Source: Rhizophagus clarus (Eukaryota; Glomeromycota; Glomeromycetes; Glomerales; Glomeraceae). From it: a stretch of DNA of 64,000 nucleotides. Each line of letters starts with the position of its first letter. The stretch's first letter is position 1. The DNA is taken from contig BLAL01000242.1 in the NCBI GenBank assembly GCA_015698045.1, positions 997,001 to 1,061,000 of the forward strand, given 5' to 3'. Below, piece by piece: positions 24,463 through 36,299 of the stretch. A model generated the notes under the pieces. The model had not been told where the DNA came from. It saw only the letters and a program-made list of their open reading frames with translations, and did not search any database. The position numbers were made by a program, and so were the translations under genes.

Positions 24463-26833
24463 TCATTTCTTTGTTCTCAAATCTGCTAAAGCCGGAAATT
24501 GATCTTCAATATTTGAAAATGATACAATTGACGCATGAAGCTTACCGAACAAACTATTAGTATCTTTATCAACAATACTATCAGGAACAATCCAAATAAA
24601 ATAAACATTAGATTCATCTATTTCAAACAGATTCGCCCACTTGTTCTTTAAAGACGGGCTATTCCTTCCTTTTGTAAAATTATCTGCGTTTTTCCTATCA
24701 TTAAGTTTACTAATAGCAATTTGAAACGCAAATAATATTTTATCCTCGAAATTCCAGATAAGAAAATCTACACCAGGATAGTTGGGAGATTCTGGAATGA
24801 AAAGAACATTTTGGTGCACCTTGAAATCATACATGGAATAAGAAGGTACGTCATTATCGATTAGCCTGAAGGCTTTGTCAAAAACAATACTTTTGTCAAA
24901 TACTTCTAAACTTGGTTTGCCAAATTTCCTAAATCGATAAGACACACTTGTTAATATAACCATTAGTATTGATTAATATACTAGTTTTTACTTACCAACA
25001 CCTAAAATTAAATTTTCTTACAATATCCAATATCGTTGTAATATACGATGATGTAATTCTTTCCTTTATTTTATTTGTAAATTTATTATCTTGCAGAATT
25101 ACTGATGTAGTTTCTCTAAGATCTTTAATAATTTCTTTACCATGGATATGAATGATGGTTATTCTGATAAATGGGCAATTAGCAACGATTGTTTTGATTT
25201 CCTCATTCGCGCCCTGAAATGAAGCAACACTAACATGCATAAATTGACGATTCATTCCATATCTATTGGCGGGTGAATCAGTTTGAAGAATCATAGAAAT
25301 AACACATTGATTTAGATTCTCTCTTCTAATTTTTGTCAAACCTTCTTGATAAATTTTATAATCTTTTGCTATATCACATTCTTTTTTTATCAAATAGTTT
25401 TCAGTTTTCTTCTGTAAATCTTCCGCTGATGTATTATGCCACATATCCAACTCCAAAGGACTAGCACCTGTCCAATACTTCACATAATTCAATTGCCCTT
25501 CATTTACATAACCGTGCAATATACACCATTGATTGAACTCATCGTCATCATAACCATCAAACAGATGTAATTTATTCCATGATTTAAAGTGGCATACTTC
25601 ATTGTTAGAAGTTTCTGAAACAATAATAAGACCAGCATTCCCTAGAATTCCAGGAAGATCATTTACCAATGTAAAGGGATATTCATCGAGAACTTTGTGC
25701 TCATGCAAAGCATCACACTGGTCAAAGATCCAAACCCAATAAAAATCATTTTTAACAAAATCTGCCAATACGTTAATGAATAATTGAAAGCGACCTTTAC
25801 TAATGAATTAAAAATTATTAATAAGAAATAATAAAATCATGATTTTTATGTCAATTATATGAAGGTCTCAATTTACCTAGTGTTCACTTCATTAAATTCA
25901 TTAAGCTTGAAATTATGCTGATTTTCATTAACAGCATTTAAATTTTCACGTATATTAGTCGTAAGACCGTACATCACAAGTTCAGCCCAATCAGTTATTG
26001 TAAGTGGTGATAGTACATCTTTGTGGAAAGTGCATAGAAGCTCGTTTATTAAGTATTGATATGGTTCAATTTGATGAGAAATCCACCACTCTTCACAACT
26101 GTTAATGTATGTTACTCTGTAATCAGGTTGTAAACGAAGTTCTGAAACAAGATAATATAAGCTGTATGACTTTCCCAAACCAGAAGGTCCACGTATATAG
26201 AGACATTTAGAATTTTTTTCCGCTCTTGTCATTTCTATGAATGTCTTTGTGATTTGACGATGGTGATTCTTACGTCGTATAAAAGACAATTTTTCATTAG
26301 AAAATTTAAACCGATCTTGAAGTTTATTTGGTCCTAGTTTTGGCAGATAAACCACAGGGTGTTGATTTATAACACTGATAATTTTTTTATCTGTTTCAGT
26401 TGCTTGTTGAACAATTGCTTTAAAAGTTTCTAATTGGTTATCAGGTTCATTAACCTTTACTCTTTTTCTCTTAGGATATATAGTAAGTGTAGGTGTAGTT
26501 GTATGATCTAAACATGGCGAAATATTTTTATTAATTAACAAAGTCATTTTTCAAAATAATAACAAAAAAATTTCATTTATTACCAGCGGACGATCCTGCT
26601 GTTGTTTTTCCAGGAAAAGGTTCTTCCATCTTTTCACTTGTTCTTTTTTGTGTTTTTTGTGCTTCAAGTTGTACAACCATATGCGAATCCATATTTGAAG
26701 TTGAAGTTGATATATCCATTGACATATCCATATTTGAATCTGAAGTTGATTGTGCATCCACATCCATATTTGAAGTGGAAGTTTGTTGTGCATCCATATC
26801 TGAAGTTGAAAATATTGAAAATAATGTACCCAT
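24463..26833 (-). CDS. Crinkler (CRN)/RHS-type P-loop NTPase fused to an REase-fold nuclease, four exons
   Basis: Proposed exons (minus) are 26833-26584, 26507-25877, 25799-24996 and 24946-24463; introns of 76, 77 and 49 nt have GT-AG ends and matching phases, giving 722 aa. Residues 1-83 are low-complexity with repeated SNMD words; the classic LFLAK header is not seen. An NLS-like PKRKRVKV lies at about 95-102. Walker A GPSGLGKS is at 190-197 and a Walker B-like WVWIFDQCD at about 315-323. The C-terminal part (about 563-722) has PGVDFLIW...FAFQIAISK, fitting the D...(E/Q)xxxxK pattern of the nuclease. In this family the NTPase is thought to drive a nuclease acting in the nucleus; CRNs are known as effectors, or as weapons against selfish DNA. 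No stops or frameshifts, so it looks intact. A separate short frame with a TTG start at 25768 is part of exon 3. Confidence 0.75.
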
Positions 26834-28229
26834 TAATAATATTATCTCAAAAACTCTGATGCTTAAATAGCAAATTCTTGATGATACAGAAAGTTAGAAA
26901 GTATGATTTATTATTTCTTAAATTTTGCTAGGTTGAGTCAACTCAAATTTCAAACATTATGTGATAATATGGCTATACTACTTTATATAATACAATAATT
27001 TGTTTAAAACCTATGATGGTTATGTAATTTATTGAAATATTTGTAATCATAAACGTGACTTTGTACTACCGACACAATTATATATGTAAAATGTTTTTTA
27101 TCAATTAATTGGAATCATTTCTGTTCCTTAATTCCTCTTTAAATGTCATTCTATATTGTTTATTACAGTATGTTTTGAATCAGATCATGTATTAAAGTGA
27201 AGTATACGGCGTATACGATATTAAATTTGAAAATTTTTCATTTGTTATAACGATTATACTGTATAAATAAAATCATTTATAAAATCTTTACTACATTAAA
27301 ATTATTATAATAGGGGACTATAATTATTTTTTAATATCAAATTTTTAAAACAAGCAGAGCGTAAGTCCGGAACAAAAAGATATTACTAAAACTTACGATA
27401 TTATTGGCTGATGATCACATGAGTTGATAAAAAAAACTCGTAATCACGAATTTTTAATAACTTTTTACCTTGTCCACTCATCGAGTTTTTTGTTTCATTC
27501 CATTCAGGAGACAATCGTATCCACCTCATGTAATTTTTTTCAAATATTTAAAAAAAATTATAATTCATCCCTCTAAAACCTAGTTCTCTACAGTTTTTGA
27601 ATTTAATTTTTGGACATTCACATTGCCGATGACTTTCTTCATGACAATACAAGCGATACTGTTCTGTGTATAGCTTTCTTTAGAAGTTTATGAATTTTTG
27701 AATGTAGAATATTGACCCAAAATATTGTTCTTTTTATATTAATTTTAAAAACAGCGCAATTATCATTCAATTTTTAAAAAAATCTTTTTAAATAATAGTA
27801 AGAAATCACCGGCAATACATATTCGATCGTACTGTAATGCAACTTGGGCAATAAACATTAATATAAGTATTCTACCTTTAGATTTAATCCGGTTACATCT
27901 GTTAAATATAAATATAAATCGAGCCCATTCCATCCGAATTGATTGTATCCGAACAAATCCAGGACTGGGGTCGATATACAAGTATTATACAGCGAATCCG
28001 AAGAAATTGAAAGTAAATGAATTCAAGTAATCTAGTGAATAGGCATACGGTAGACAGAAAGCGCATGATTATTCACTGTGACAAATCACAATATATATAT
28101 CTGAATCGACTTTCTGATGATGACAAGGAAGAGTACATGATGCTCATGTATGTATCAGGCCAAGTACGAGGTCATCAAGGGTAATGGATACTAAGGAGAT
28201 CTTCTTGTGATTCAGCATATCCGCTTCGA
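26834..28229. other. intergenic, includes the CRN-type gene's promoter side
   Basis: AT-rich. No clear TATA element was singled out. Near 27980-28230 the composition is more balanced and short frames occur, but no gene could be supported. Confidence 0.4.
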
Positions 28230-29330
28230 ACATATTTATGAAAGCATTTCCAAATCATGATATGTTGGGTCATAGAGAGCGACACTTTATTGTGATTTTC
28301 AAAATTATTGAAATTGATAATATTATAAATTCAGTATGGGTTGTGTTTCTCCGTACATTTTCAGTAAATTTCCTTGTAATACGTATGTTCCATATTTTCC
28401 GACAAAAAATTGTTATGTTATTGTGTTTTTGACCGGAATACATATGAGTTGTATACAGAAAATAAACTGAAAATGTACGGAAAACAATACACGCCGTTTA
28501 TCAATTTCACTAATTTTGAAAACTACAATATCCTGCATTTTCCGGTAATCTATTCGGTTGTTATTGATTATTTGCATTTTGTTATGTTTGACATATAAGA
28601 AATGATGTAATTGTTTAATTAACTTTCTTAATTTCGCGTAATCAAGCGAACATACGTTCTATTCCGTATAAGAGCTTCGCAATTTCGGACAAAGAGTAAA
28701 TTTAAAATATAGTTGTTTTAGCTAGGTTTTGATTGGCTAATTTTTAACAATATTTTTCGCAAAAAATTATTATTCAAAACTGTTTTATTCATTAATACAA
28801 CTGAACTCTAAACTAAAATTAAAATTATAAATGTATAAAACAAGTAATGATGAATAGAAGAAAAGAATGAAAGAAATAAAGAGAATGAGCGAACAACCGA
28901 AAAGAGGGGATAAGAAACAATAGAGGATGATGAAAGAAAAGAAAAACGAAGGATGAAGATACTAAAAAATTAGGTAAACGAAGTAATGAAGGAAAATGAA
29001 AAGAAAAAAGGAGATGAAAATTATAGTAACAAAAAATACAATAGGGAATAAAATAATAAACCACAGACCACTCATAAATAAGAAAAGAACGCTGATTTAA
29101 TATCATTTAAAAACAAGAACTAAATAAAAATAATAAGAGGAAAAGAATTACCTTTTTTTCAATTGTAATATCTAAAGAAATGAAGTTAGTAAAGGAAAAC
29201 CACAAAAAACATAAAAAAGAGAAAACAAAAATTACCTTAAGGAGTTTTAAAAATGATAATATCAAAAACCAACATTTGATTGTGAAATGTTACATTTGAT
29301 CATGGGTTCAGCTTTAAATTATTACACAAC
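28230..29330 (+). repeat. dispersed repeat A, copy 1
   Basis: It shares order and words with 36300-37600 (direct) and 31980-32950 (inverted): a CCGTACATTTTC inverted pair (28345-28363 and 28463-28482 here), TTTTTGACCGGAA, AAAGAGTAAATTTA, TTGATTGGCTAATTTTTAAC, AATGATGAATAGAA, then a long purine-rich tract. The paired ends near 28.35-28.48 kb form a foldback. No real ORF; long minus frames here come from the purine bias. Probably a non-autonomous transposon. Confidence 0.6.
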
Positions 29331-29575
29331 CCTTGTATTATATATAAAAAGAATTATTTACATGGTGATTCTTAAGTTAGATAAGTATTATTATCCTACA
29401 GCAGCCAAATAGGATCATGCTTTTTTCATCGTGCTGATATTTATTTTATTAAGCTATAAATAAACATTACAATTGTTGCTGATGAATAAACAATTAAGTG
29501 ATAACAGATAAGTTTACAAATTATTATTTTCATCAGTTATTCCAGTATATCGGATTATTAACTGTAATTGAAGAT
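29331..29575. other. spacer between repeat A and the inverted-repeat arm
   Basis: No feature recognised. Confidence 0.35.
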
Positions 29576-30028
29576 AAAAAATTGTAAGAACAATCATATG
29601 AGTTAATGTATACTAATATGATATAGTATAAATGTTTTTGTTATCTGCTGTTTAGTTCGGCTAGGACCCGAAATATATATATAAAGGTCAGAGACAGCCA
29701 AAAAATTTTTACTATTAGCTGTACGTATTTTTTCAGGGCCGGAGTTATGATAATTTTGGTCATTATCCAAAACCGGTAATAGGTTTCCACCATGAATTAT
29801 CTAAAAAAGGAAAGATTTTCATGATTTTTTTTTTTTGATTGGTTGCACGCAGCTAAAGTGTTATACGGACCAATAAACGAACAATTTAGTTGGCTATAAT
29901 TAATGTCTAGCGATTCGATAACGGAAAGCTCCGTATTTGAAGAAAAATAGAATGCATTGTGACACCGATAATTCGGTATGATTAACATTTCCGTCGAATT
30001 TATTATTGTTTATAAACATTTTCTATGT

Positions 30029-30180
30029 CGTCAAAGAATTATGATTAGACATTCGAACCGTCTATGCTCAAATAATTAACTTAAGCGATGATAACAAAAG
30101 GAGAACTAGAGAAAATATTCAAAATCGTGCTCAGATTGTAAAGACACGCTCGGCTGTGTTAATTTAAGTAAGCATAATTG
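30029..30180 (+). pseudogene. partial 5' copy of the small CxxC family in tandem
   Basis: ATG at 30029-30031 starts MSSKNYD followed at once by a stop, then TFEPS in frame; after further damage it shows AAAGGAGAACTAGA and CAGATTGTAAAGACACG, the basic and cysteine segments. It ends near the LLSNK helix, so only the 5' half was duplicated. It lies about 380 bp upstream of the intact copy and shares its upstream sequence, as if promoter plus 5' end had been duplicated in tandem. Confidence 0.65.
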
Positions 30181-30407
30181 GATGATTATTCTTATCTGTT
30201 TAGTTCGGCTAAGGTGTTAAATTAATTATGTTGTGAAATCGCTACGAACCAACAAACAAATAATTTAATGTGGCTACTAGCAATTCGACGGAAGCTCCGA
30301 ACTTGGAGAAAAATAGAATGTACTGTGACACTTCGACAAATTTATATAAATTCGATAAGATGATTAGCATTTCCATCGAATTTTATTATTGTTAAAAACA
30401 TTTTCCT

Positions 30408-30731
30408 ATGATGTCAAAGAGGAGAACTAGAAGAAAATATTCAAAATCATGCTCCGATTGTAAAGATACAATCGACTATATTAATTTACTTTCTAATAAA
30501 GTAAACAGAATTGAAGAAATTATTAATAATTTTAAAAACCGTCCAAGGAAGAAACCCGGATTATCCATATTCAATGCAAAATTTACTTTGAATAATATTC
30601 CATGCGAACTCGAATATGATTTATCAAACTTCGCGTTAGACGAATTACAAAAGTTAGCACGCTTCACGACTCAAAATTTCAACAATAATATCATTGTTAA
30701 TAGCAACCCTTTCGATAGAAATGAAGATTAA
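30408..30731 (+). CDS. small CxxC family protein, form A, with N-terminal deletion, 107 aa
   Basis: Compared with its inverted-repeat partner at 38979-39377, codons between MSSK and RRT are missing, including the PYVQKI-type motif, but the frame is kept (MSKRRTRRKYSKSC). The cysteine cluster reads CSDCKDTIDY, so the third cysteine is lost. The helix SNKVNRIEEIINNFKN, FNAKFTLNN and PCELEYDLSNFALDELQKL are intact. The first ATG is 30408; a second at 30411 matches relatives better. It may be a functional shortened form, or recent and not yet decayed. Product unknown. Confidence 0.6.
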   Translation: MMSKRRTRRKYSKSCSDCKDTIDYINLLSNKVNRIEEIINNFKNRPRKKPGLSIFNAKFTLNNIPCELEYDLSNFALDELQKLARFTTQNFNNNIIVNSNPFDRNED

Positions 30732-31979
30732 AATTCCCATAACAACAATATTAAATTCTTATTCTATTGTTTTTTAAGTTAAGTTTTTATTATTCTTTTT
30801 ATTAAATTTGTTAGTTTTAGTTAAGTTTCAAAAAAATATGTAAAAAACACAATCATTAACGTGATATTATGACCAAAAAAAATTATGATTATAATATTAT
30901 TATGCAGTAAATTCTATCAAAAATCATACATTAAAATTCAGTTTACCGTTTATAATTAATTAACTTTAAACCTCAATTTTACTTTGTTTATTCCGTATAA
31001 TATGACATTCAGTAAGACAGGGCTAGAAAAGTCATTTCATTATCTGTATTTTTCGTATAAATTTTATTATTGTTTGACAAATTTACCATTTTACTTTTAA
31101 CATTATAAGTTTATTTATAAATCATATCTCTGTATTATTTTAACATATAAATAAACGCGACTTGCCGCCGCGAAATAGTGGTTCGATATAATTAGTGATT
31201 AAAATTTTTTGCGGATTAAAGTTATATTTCAATGCTTTATATCAAGTAAATATTTTGTGTCACTAATTTAACTTGAAATTCCATTACTTCATATAAGACA
31301 GCGTAGTACATAACACTATATTAAATTTTTACTATTACTATAGAAATAAAATGAAAAGAAAATAGTCATCAGCATAAAAAGGTATGTTAATTATGATAAA
31401 TACACATCAAGCTTGTAAAATATTCTAGTTTTGCCTAAAGTCAGATAAAAGAATAAAAAGACTTCATTATTAAAAATACAGAGAAACTAAGTATTAACTT
31501 TGCATTCATTGCAAAGTTTGTAGAGAATGGTCAGGGTTGTTAGTAGTAGCAACCAACATATTTACTCCTAGAAATAAACTCAGTTTGACAACAATAACAA
31601 AAAAAGTAACATTTGTGTAGTACATTGTGCGTCGAAAATAAAGCGTTAGAATTTGAAATTAGACGTCGATACTCAGTAATCGATACTTTGTTTTTATACT
31701 CCTAGTACTTATTTCTTGATTAACCACGAATATTGTTATAAGTAGTCAACTTATTTTAATTCAATTGAATAGATAACATTTAGATTAAGACTTTGATCGT
31801 ACACCGTTTTAATTAATTTGAAGTAAATAATAATTATAAATCGTATTATTCCTGAAGGTTAAAAAATAATGACAATATTATTATATAATTCGAGCGGTAA
31901 ATGAAAATTTTTCTAAGTGTTATCTTTGAAGTGTTCACTGAAGTATCATGATTGACTAAATAATTATAGACTAGTAGAT

Positions 31980-32950
31980 AACAGGAATCGTCGAACGATT
32001 GTTTCTCATCCTCTCTTTTATCTATTCCTTTTTAGCCCTTTCTTTCGTTTTTGTTCTTTCCCAATTCCCATTATCCTTTATTTCTATTCATCATTGTTTT
32101 TTTTTCGTTTTTTACTTAGTTTTTCTTATTAGAACAACTTTGTCTTTTCTTTATTTGTGCCATTACTGCTAGTTCTGTTAAAATAAGTCGTAAGTTTTTG
32201 ATTTTTGACTCGTATTAATTTTCTGAATCATTTATAAAAAATATTAATCCTATTGCTAAAAGATTTTTGCAAAAAAAAATGTTATAATAAATTTCTACGT
32301 AAAAAGTCAATCTCTGTAGAATTATTTATTGATAAATAAAAATAAATAAACTTTTTAAATAAAAATACCAGTTATACTACCATACATTCATAACTTTTAA
32401 TTTTAGTTTAGCATTCAGTTATATAATATTTTTTTGCGAAAAAAATTGTTAAAAATTAGCCAATCAAAAACTAGCTAATTAATTTTCTAATTTCGGGTGA
32501 GAAATAAATTTACTCTTTGACTGGTTTAATAAAAGTTTCGAAACTTCTATGTTAGAATGGACCGTTTTACTTTTATATTGTACGTTCGCAAATCGCAACA
32601 AAAAGGATTGGTTACGTAAAATTAAAAATGTTATTAATGTTATTTTAAAAAATATCAAAATGATCATCAGTTCGATTGTTGATGCTAAATGCACAATGGA
32701 TTACCGGAAAATGAAATTGTTATTATTCACATTAAAGAAACCGTAAATTCTTTTTATTTCCATTTTCAAAATGGTTGAAGTAGCTGCAATTTTATGTTAA
32801 AGGGAATGTATTTTTTCGTGCATTTTCTTTTTTTTTCCGAACACGTTTACCGTATATTTTACCGTATATTTACGTATCCATTCGGCATATTTTCTGTATA
32901 GTGTACTTTTCACCATCGAAATAATTGACAACAACCACTTATTTATTGTT
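31980..32950 (-). repeat. dispersed repeat A, copy 2 (inverted)
   Basis: On minus it shows the same series as copy 1: AAAGAGTAAATTTATT, TTTGATTGGCTAATTTTTAAC, CTAAACTAAAATTAAAA, AATGATGAATAGAA and the purine-rich tract. It forms the inner end of the left arm of the large inverted repeat. Confidence 0.6.
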
Positions 32951-33333
32951 ATTTTTTTAAAACAACTATATAGAAATCGATGCAAATGTTTATTATATCC
33001 AAATTATATAATATGCAATAAATGGTATCAATAAAGAAACAGCAAAATTTAGCTTAACTATTTTAAAATCACAATAGTTTTTTAGAACAAATAATTTTCT
33101 TTCTTTCTATATTTTTTTTTTTGAGAAAATGTTATTGTCTAACTAGTTTGGCAATATATAAATAATAAGTTTTGCTTATATTCTCGATTGTGCAACGATT
33201 ACTATATATTATTGATAAAGACGAATTGCCTTTGTTGTAAATCATTGACGCAGTATTATTATTCATTTAAATGAGGCAACAAACTTTTTTATTAGCACAA
33301 AAAAGAATACATTTGTTTTCTTTTCAATATTCA

Positions 33334-33603
33334 ATGTCGTCGAAAAGCTTTGAACAAAAAACAGTCAGAATGCCGTATGCATATGTTCGAAAAATCAATC
33401 CAAATAACCACCACAAGACAATTAAGAAAAACCCTAAAAATTGTGACTTGACTATGAAGGAACAAGAAAAGTTACTTTGTAATAAGTCAAATAGAAATAA
33501 TAAAACTACAAAGAAATTTACAAAATATCCAGCTCCGATGGAGGTAGATGACCCTACTGAATACGCTCTTTATCGTTCATGGGACCCTATGGACTTAGAC
33601 TAA
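33334..33603 (+). CDS. small CxxC family protein, form B with acidic tail, 89 aa
   Basis: Unknown function. The start at 33334 (MSSKSFEQKT) matches relatives; an upstream ATG at 33271 is less likely. It keeps the N-terminal motif as YAYVRKINP and a basic run, but the cysteine cluster is reduced (NCDLTMKEQEKLLCNK) and the FTLNN/PCELEYDL module is absent. Instead it ends in MEVDDPTEYALYRSWDPMDL-D. The same tail is found in the decayed copies at 2.0 and 8.5 kb, so it is a conserved alternative ending. It lies in the spacer of the large inverted repeat. The acidic, aromatic tail could be a protein-binding or activation segment (inference). Confidence 0.6.
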   Translation: MSSKSFEQKTVRMPYAYVRKINPNNHHKTIKKNPKNCDLTMKEQEKLLCNKSNRNNKTTKKFTKYPAPMEVDDPTEYALYRSWDPMDLD

Positions 33604-36299
33604 CGTTTCCGCAAATTTACTATGAAAAAACTATGTACATAGCTAATTGTATTCTTAAACATTATAATTTATTACCTTTTTTCATTTACTTTATACAAAA
33701 TAAAAAATGTATCGTACTTATAATACCCACTTTGTATTTCTATTAGACATATACTGTATAATATGATTGATTAGTTAGTACTTTTAGGTACACTTAATTT
33801 TAAATTCTTATATATGATTAAGTAACTACTGTATTTGTCGAAAAATTTCATAATACAACTATTTATACTTATAAGAATAGCAAGAATTATCCAAATCTTT
33901 GGCAAGTTACATTCAGGAAAGCCAGTTTCAGTTGTAGTTTAAGATGTAAATAAATTGTCGTTACTGATTCAAAAATAAACAAACAAATAAATAAATAATA
34001 AAGAAAATACAAGCACTATTATCATTTTTGAAATTATTAACCTATATATCGCACCGAAGAGAATTTTGTGAAATGAATATATGATATTCATTTACTATAA
34101 TTGTTATTTACCTTTAGAAAGCAATAATATAATTCCTTTTTTAATTGACAAAATCCTCTGTTCTATAATAAAGGAAATTTATAAAGGGATTTAACTGATA
34201 ACGGTGCCCAACTGCCCATATGAAAAAAAAATCCGAAAATTACGTAGAAGACGCTTGACGCATGAAAGTGATTAAAGTGAATCCGAATAATAAACGCGCT
34301 GACGTTGATTGGTTAAATAGCACTAGTAGCATTCAAATCTGGATGATCAAAATAAATAATTCAACCCCCAAAAAAACTGAATAAATAAATAGAAAATAAA
34401 AAAAAAATGAGTGCAACCAATAACGTAGAAATAATAAAATCCAATCAACATAATCTTATTATTTTCAAAGTTATTAAGTATTATGCATCGTTTATTTATA
34501 TAAGCGTGTTATCAATTTTATTGATCGTTTCGGTTTACTTAAAGAAAGTAAGCGAAAATGCTAGTTAAATGATTTTTTATAAAAGATTTTTCATCTACAA
34601 GGAGATACAAAAATAAATAGTTTTATTGGGTTCCAAATCCCTACGATGGTCCATGAATACCTTCAGATTGAAATAAGAAATTTTTTTTTTATTGTTTTTT
34701 TTAAAAGTTTAATAATACTATTAAGATAAGATATTTCTGTATGAATATATAATTGAAATGGAAATATTAATATCGATATTGTTTAATACAGTGTATATAT
34801 ATTTTTTTTCTTAAAAAATTTCGAGATTTGATTATTAGATTATGAATGTCAGTCTGTGACACATAACATCACATTACGGTGTACCGTTAGGAAAAATTAT
34901 GAAATCGTAATTTTGAACGAAATTTCCATTTTAAATTTCCTTTTATGGCAAATATTTCTATATCGTCGTTATCGTTTAAAATTCTAAAAAATTTCAAATT
35001 ACTTAGCTTTTTTTTAAAACAAAAGTGAAAAATTACCCACAGCTTTTCTTGATTATATAGAAAAGATGTCACCTATGTTATCGTATGTATGTATGTATAT
35101 TTGGTCTCATTATTTCTTTCATGCGTACGTACATACATTTTTATTAAATAAATTTCTAAGTATGTATGTCTATTTCATGACAACCATACATACATAACAA
35201 AAGAACAGGCTACACTACGCACAAAGACTTTTATACATGACATGTTTTCTAATTACTGGCTTTTCTTTTATTTTTTTGAGCAATATAAAAAATATGAAAA
35301 CCTTGTTCATTTCTATCAAAAACATAAAAATTGATTTTCTTTAAAAAAAAAATGAAAATACTTTTTTTCATTAAATAATCTTTTTTTTTAAGTAAAAAAT
35401 GTAAAATATAAGGTCATATGAAAAAGCGGGTATATGGATTTTTCAAAATCTAAAATTGAATTATTTAGAAATATATTATGAGTCAAATGGGTTAAACAAG
35501 TAGGTTAAAACCTATCTTTGGACTCATGTATTAAGTTTTGTAGTATTTTATAGTACAAAAACAACATTGAGTGATGTTTTTACAAATTTAGGTTTACCAT
35601 CAGTTTTGATAAATTCAGAATATAAACTAAGTTTTTTTTATAATAAGAGGGGCAGGTCAACATAAATTAAAACTATGTACTATGTAGTAAAGTACATAAA
35701 AATTCAATTTAAATTAACAATATTTCTTTGGTAAGACATACCCATCGAATGCTAAAATATCTTCAATGTTAATTTACGCTATAAAAAAAAAATTTTAAAA
35801 GAAATTTCTTTTTTGAAAATTTCGAATTTTGAAAATTAAAAAAAAAAAAAAAAAAAAAATTTGGAACTCGTGAAATTTTTAATTTTAAAAATAAGAAAAT
35901 GTTGTGATACAGATTCCTGATTTGGAAATCCGCGTATCATTGATCTATACTATAGAAAGTATGTTTGCTATAAAAGGAAATTTCTTAAAGGGAAATTTCT
36001 AAAAAAAAAATGCGATTTTCATAATTTTTGCCACTTTTAGTCCCAACGGTATCACCGCATTGCATAATTTTTATTTTTATAACACTGCTCTGCTTGATCG
36101 GTAAAAGGATATATATTATATCCTCTTGGAATTGTACATCATCCGAAGCGACACATGTTAGTAGAGCAGGTTGTATAAGGTTAAACAATTTTAAAATTTA
36201 TATTTTAATTATAATATTTTTTGCACCTCTATAATGATATAAAGAAAAATACATAATAATCTTGTATTTAGTCGTACTATTCTTAGCCACGAGGTTAAA
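33604..36299. other. spacer of the large inverted repeat, no gene
   Basis: AT-rich. 35083-35200 is rich in GTATGTATGT on the left and ACATACATAC on the right, an imperfect foldback of simple repeats. Long A runs at 35838-35858 and elsewhere. No coding character. Confidence 0.45.

Larger units (their letters stand above)
29576..32950. repeat. left arm of a large inverted repeat (partner about 36.3-40.47 kb)
   Basis: Read outward-in, it holds two tandem 5' ends of the small CxxC family (about 29.65-30.5 kb), the family gene at 30408-30731, about 1.2 kb of noncoding sequence, and inverted repeat A (31980-32950). The right arm carries the same series on the other strand. The arms have diverged with insertions and deletions, and the left is shorter because it has one tandem unit fewer. 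Limits are by eye. Confidence 0.7.

Noticed and set aside
25768..25799. Separate CRN-region gene starting at the TTG at 25768
   Set aside because: The frame continues upstream to a splice acceptor at 25800 with matching phase; it is an internal exon.
27763..27981. 72-codon minus frame
   Set aside because: No family pattern; hydrophobic composition typical of random AT-rich frames.
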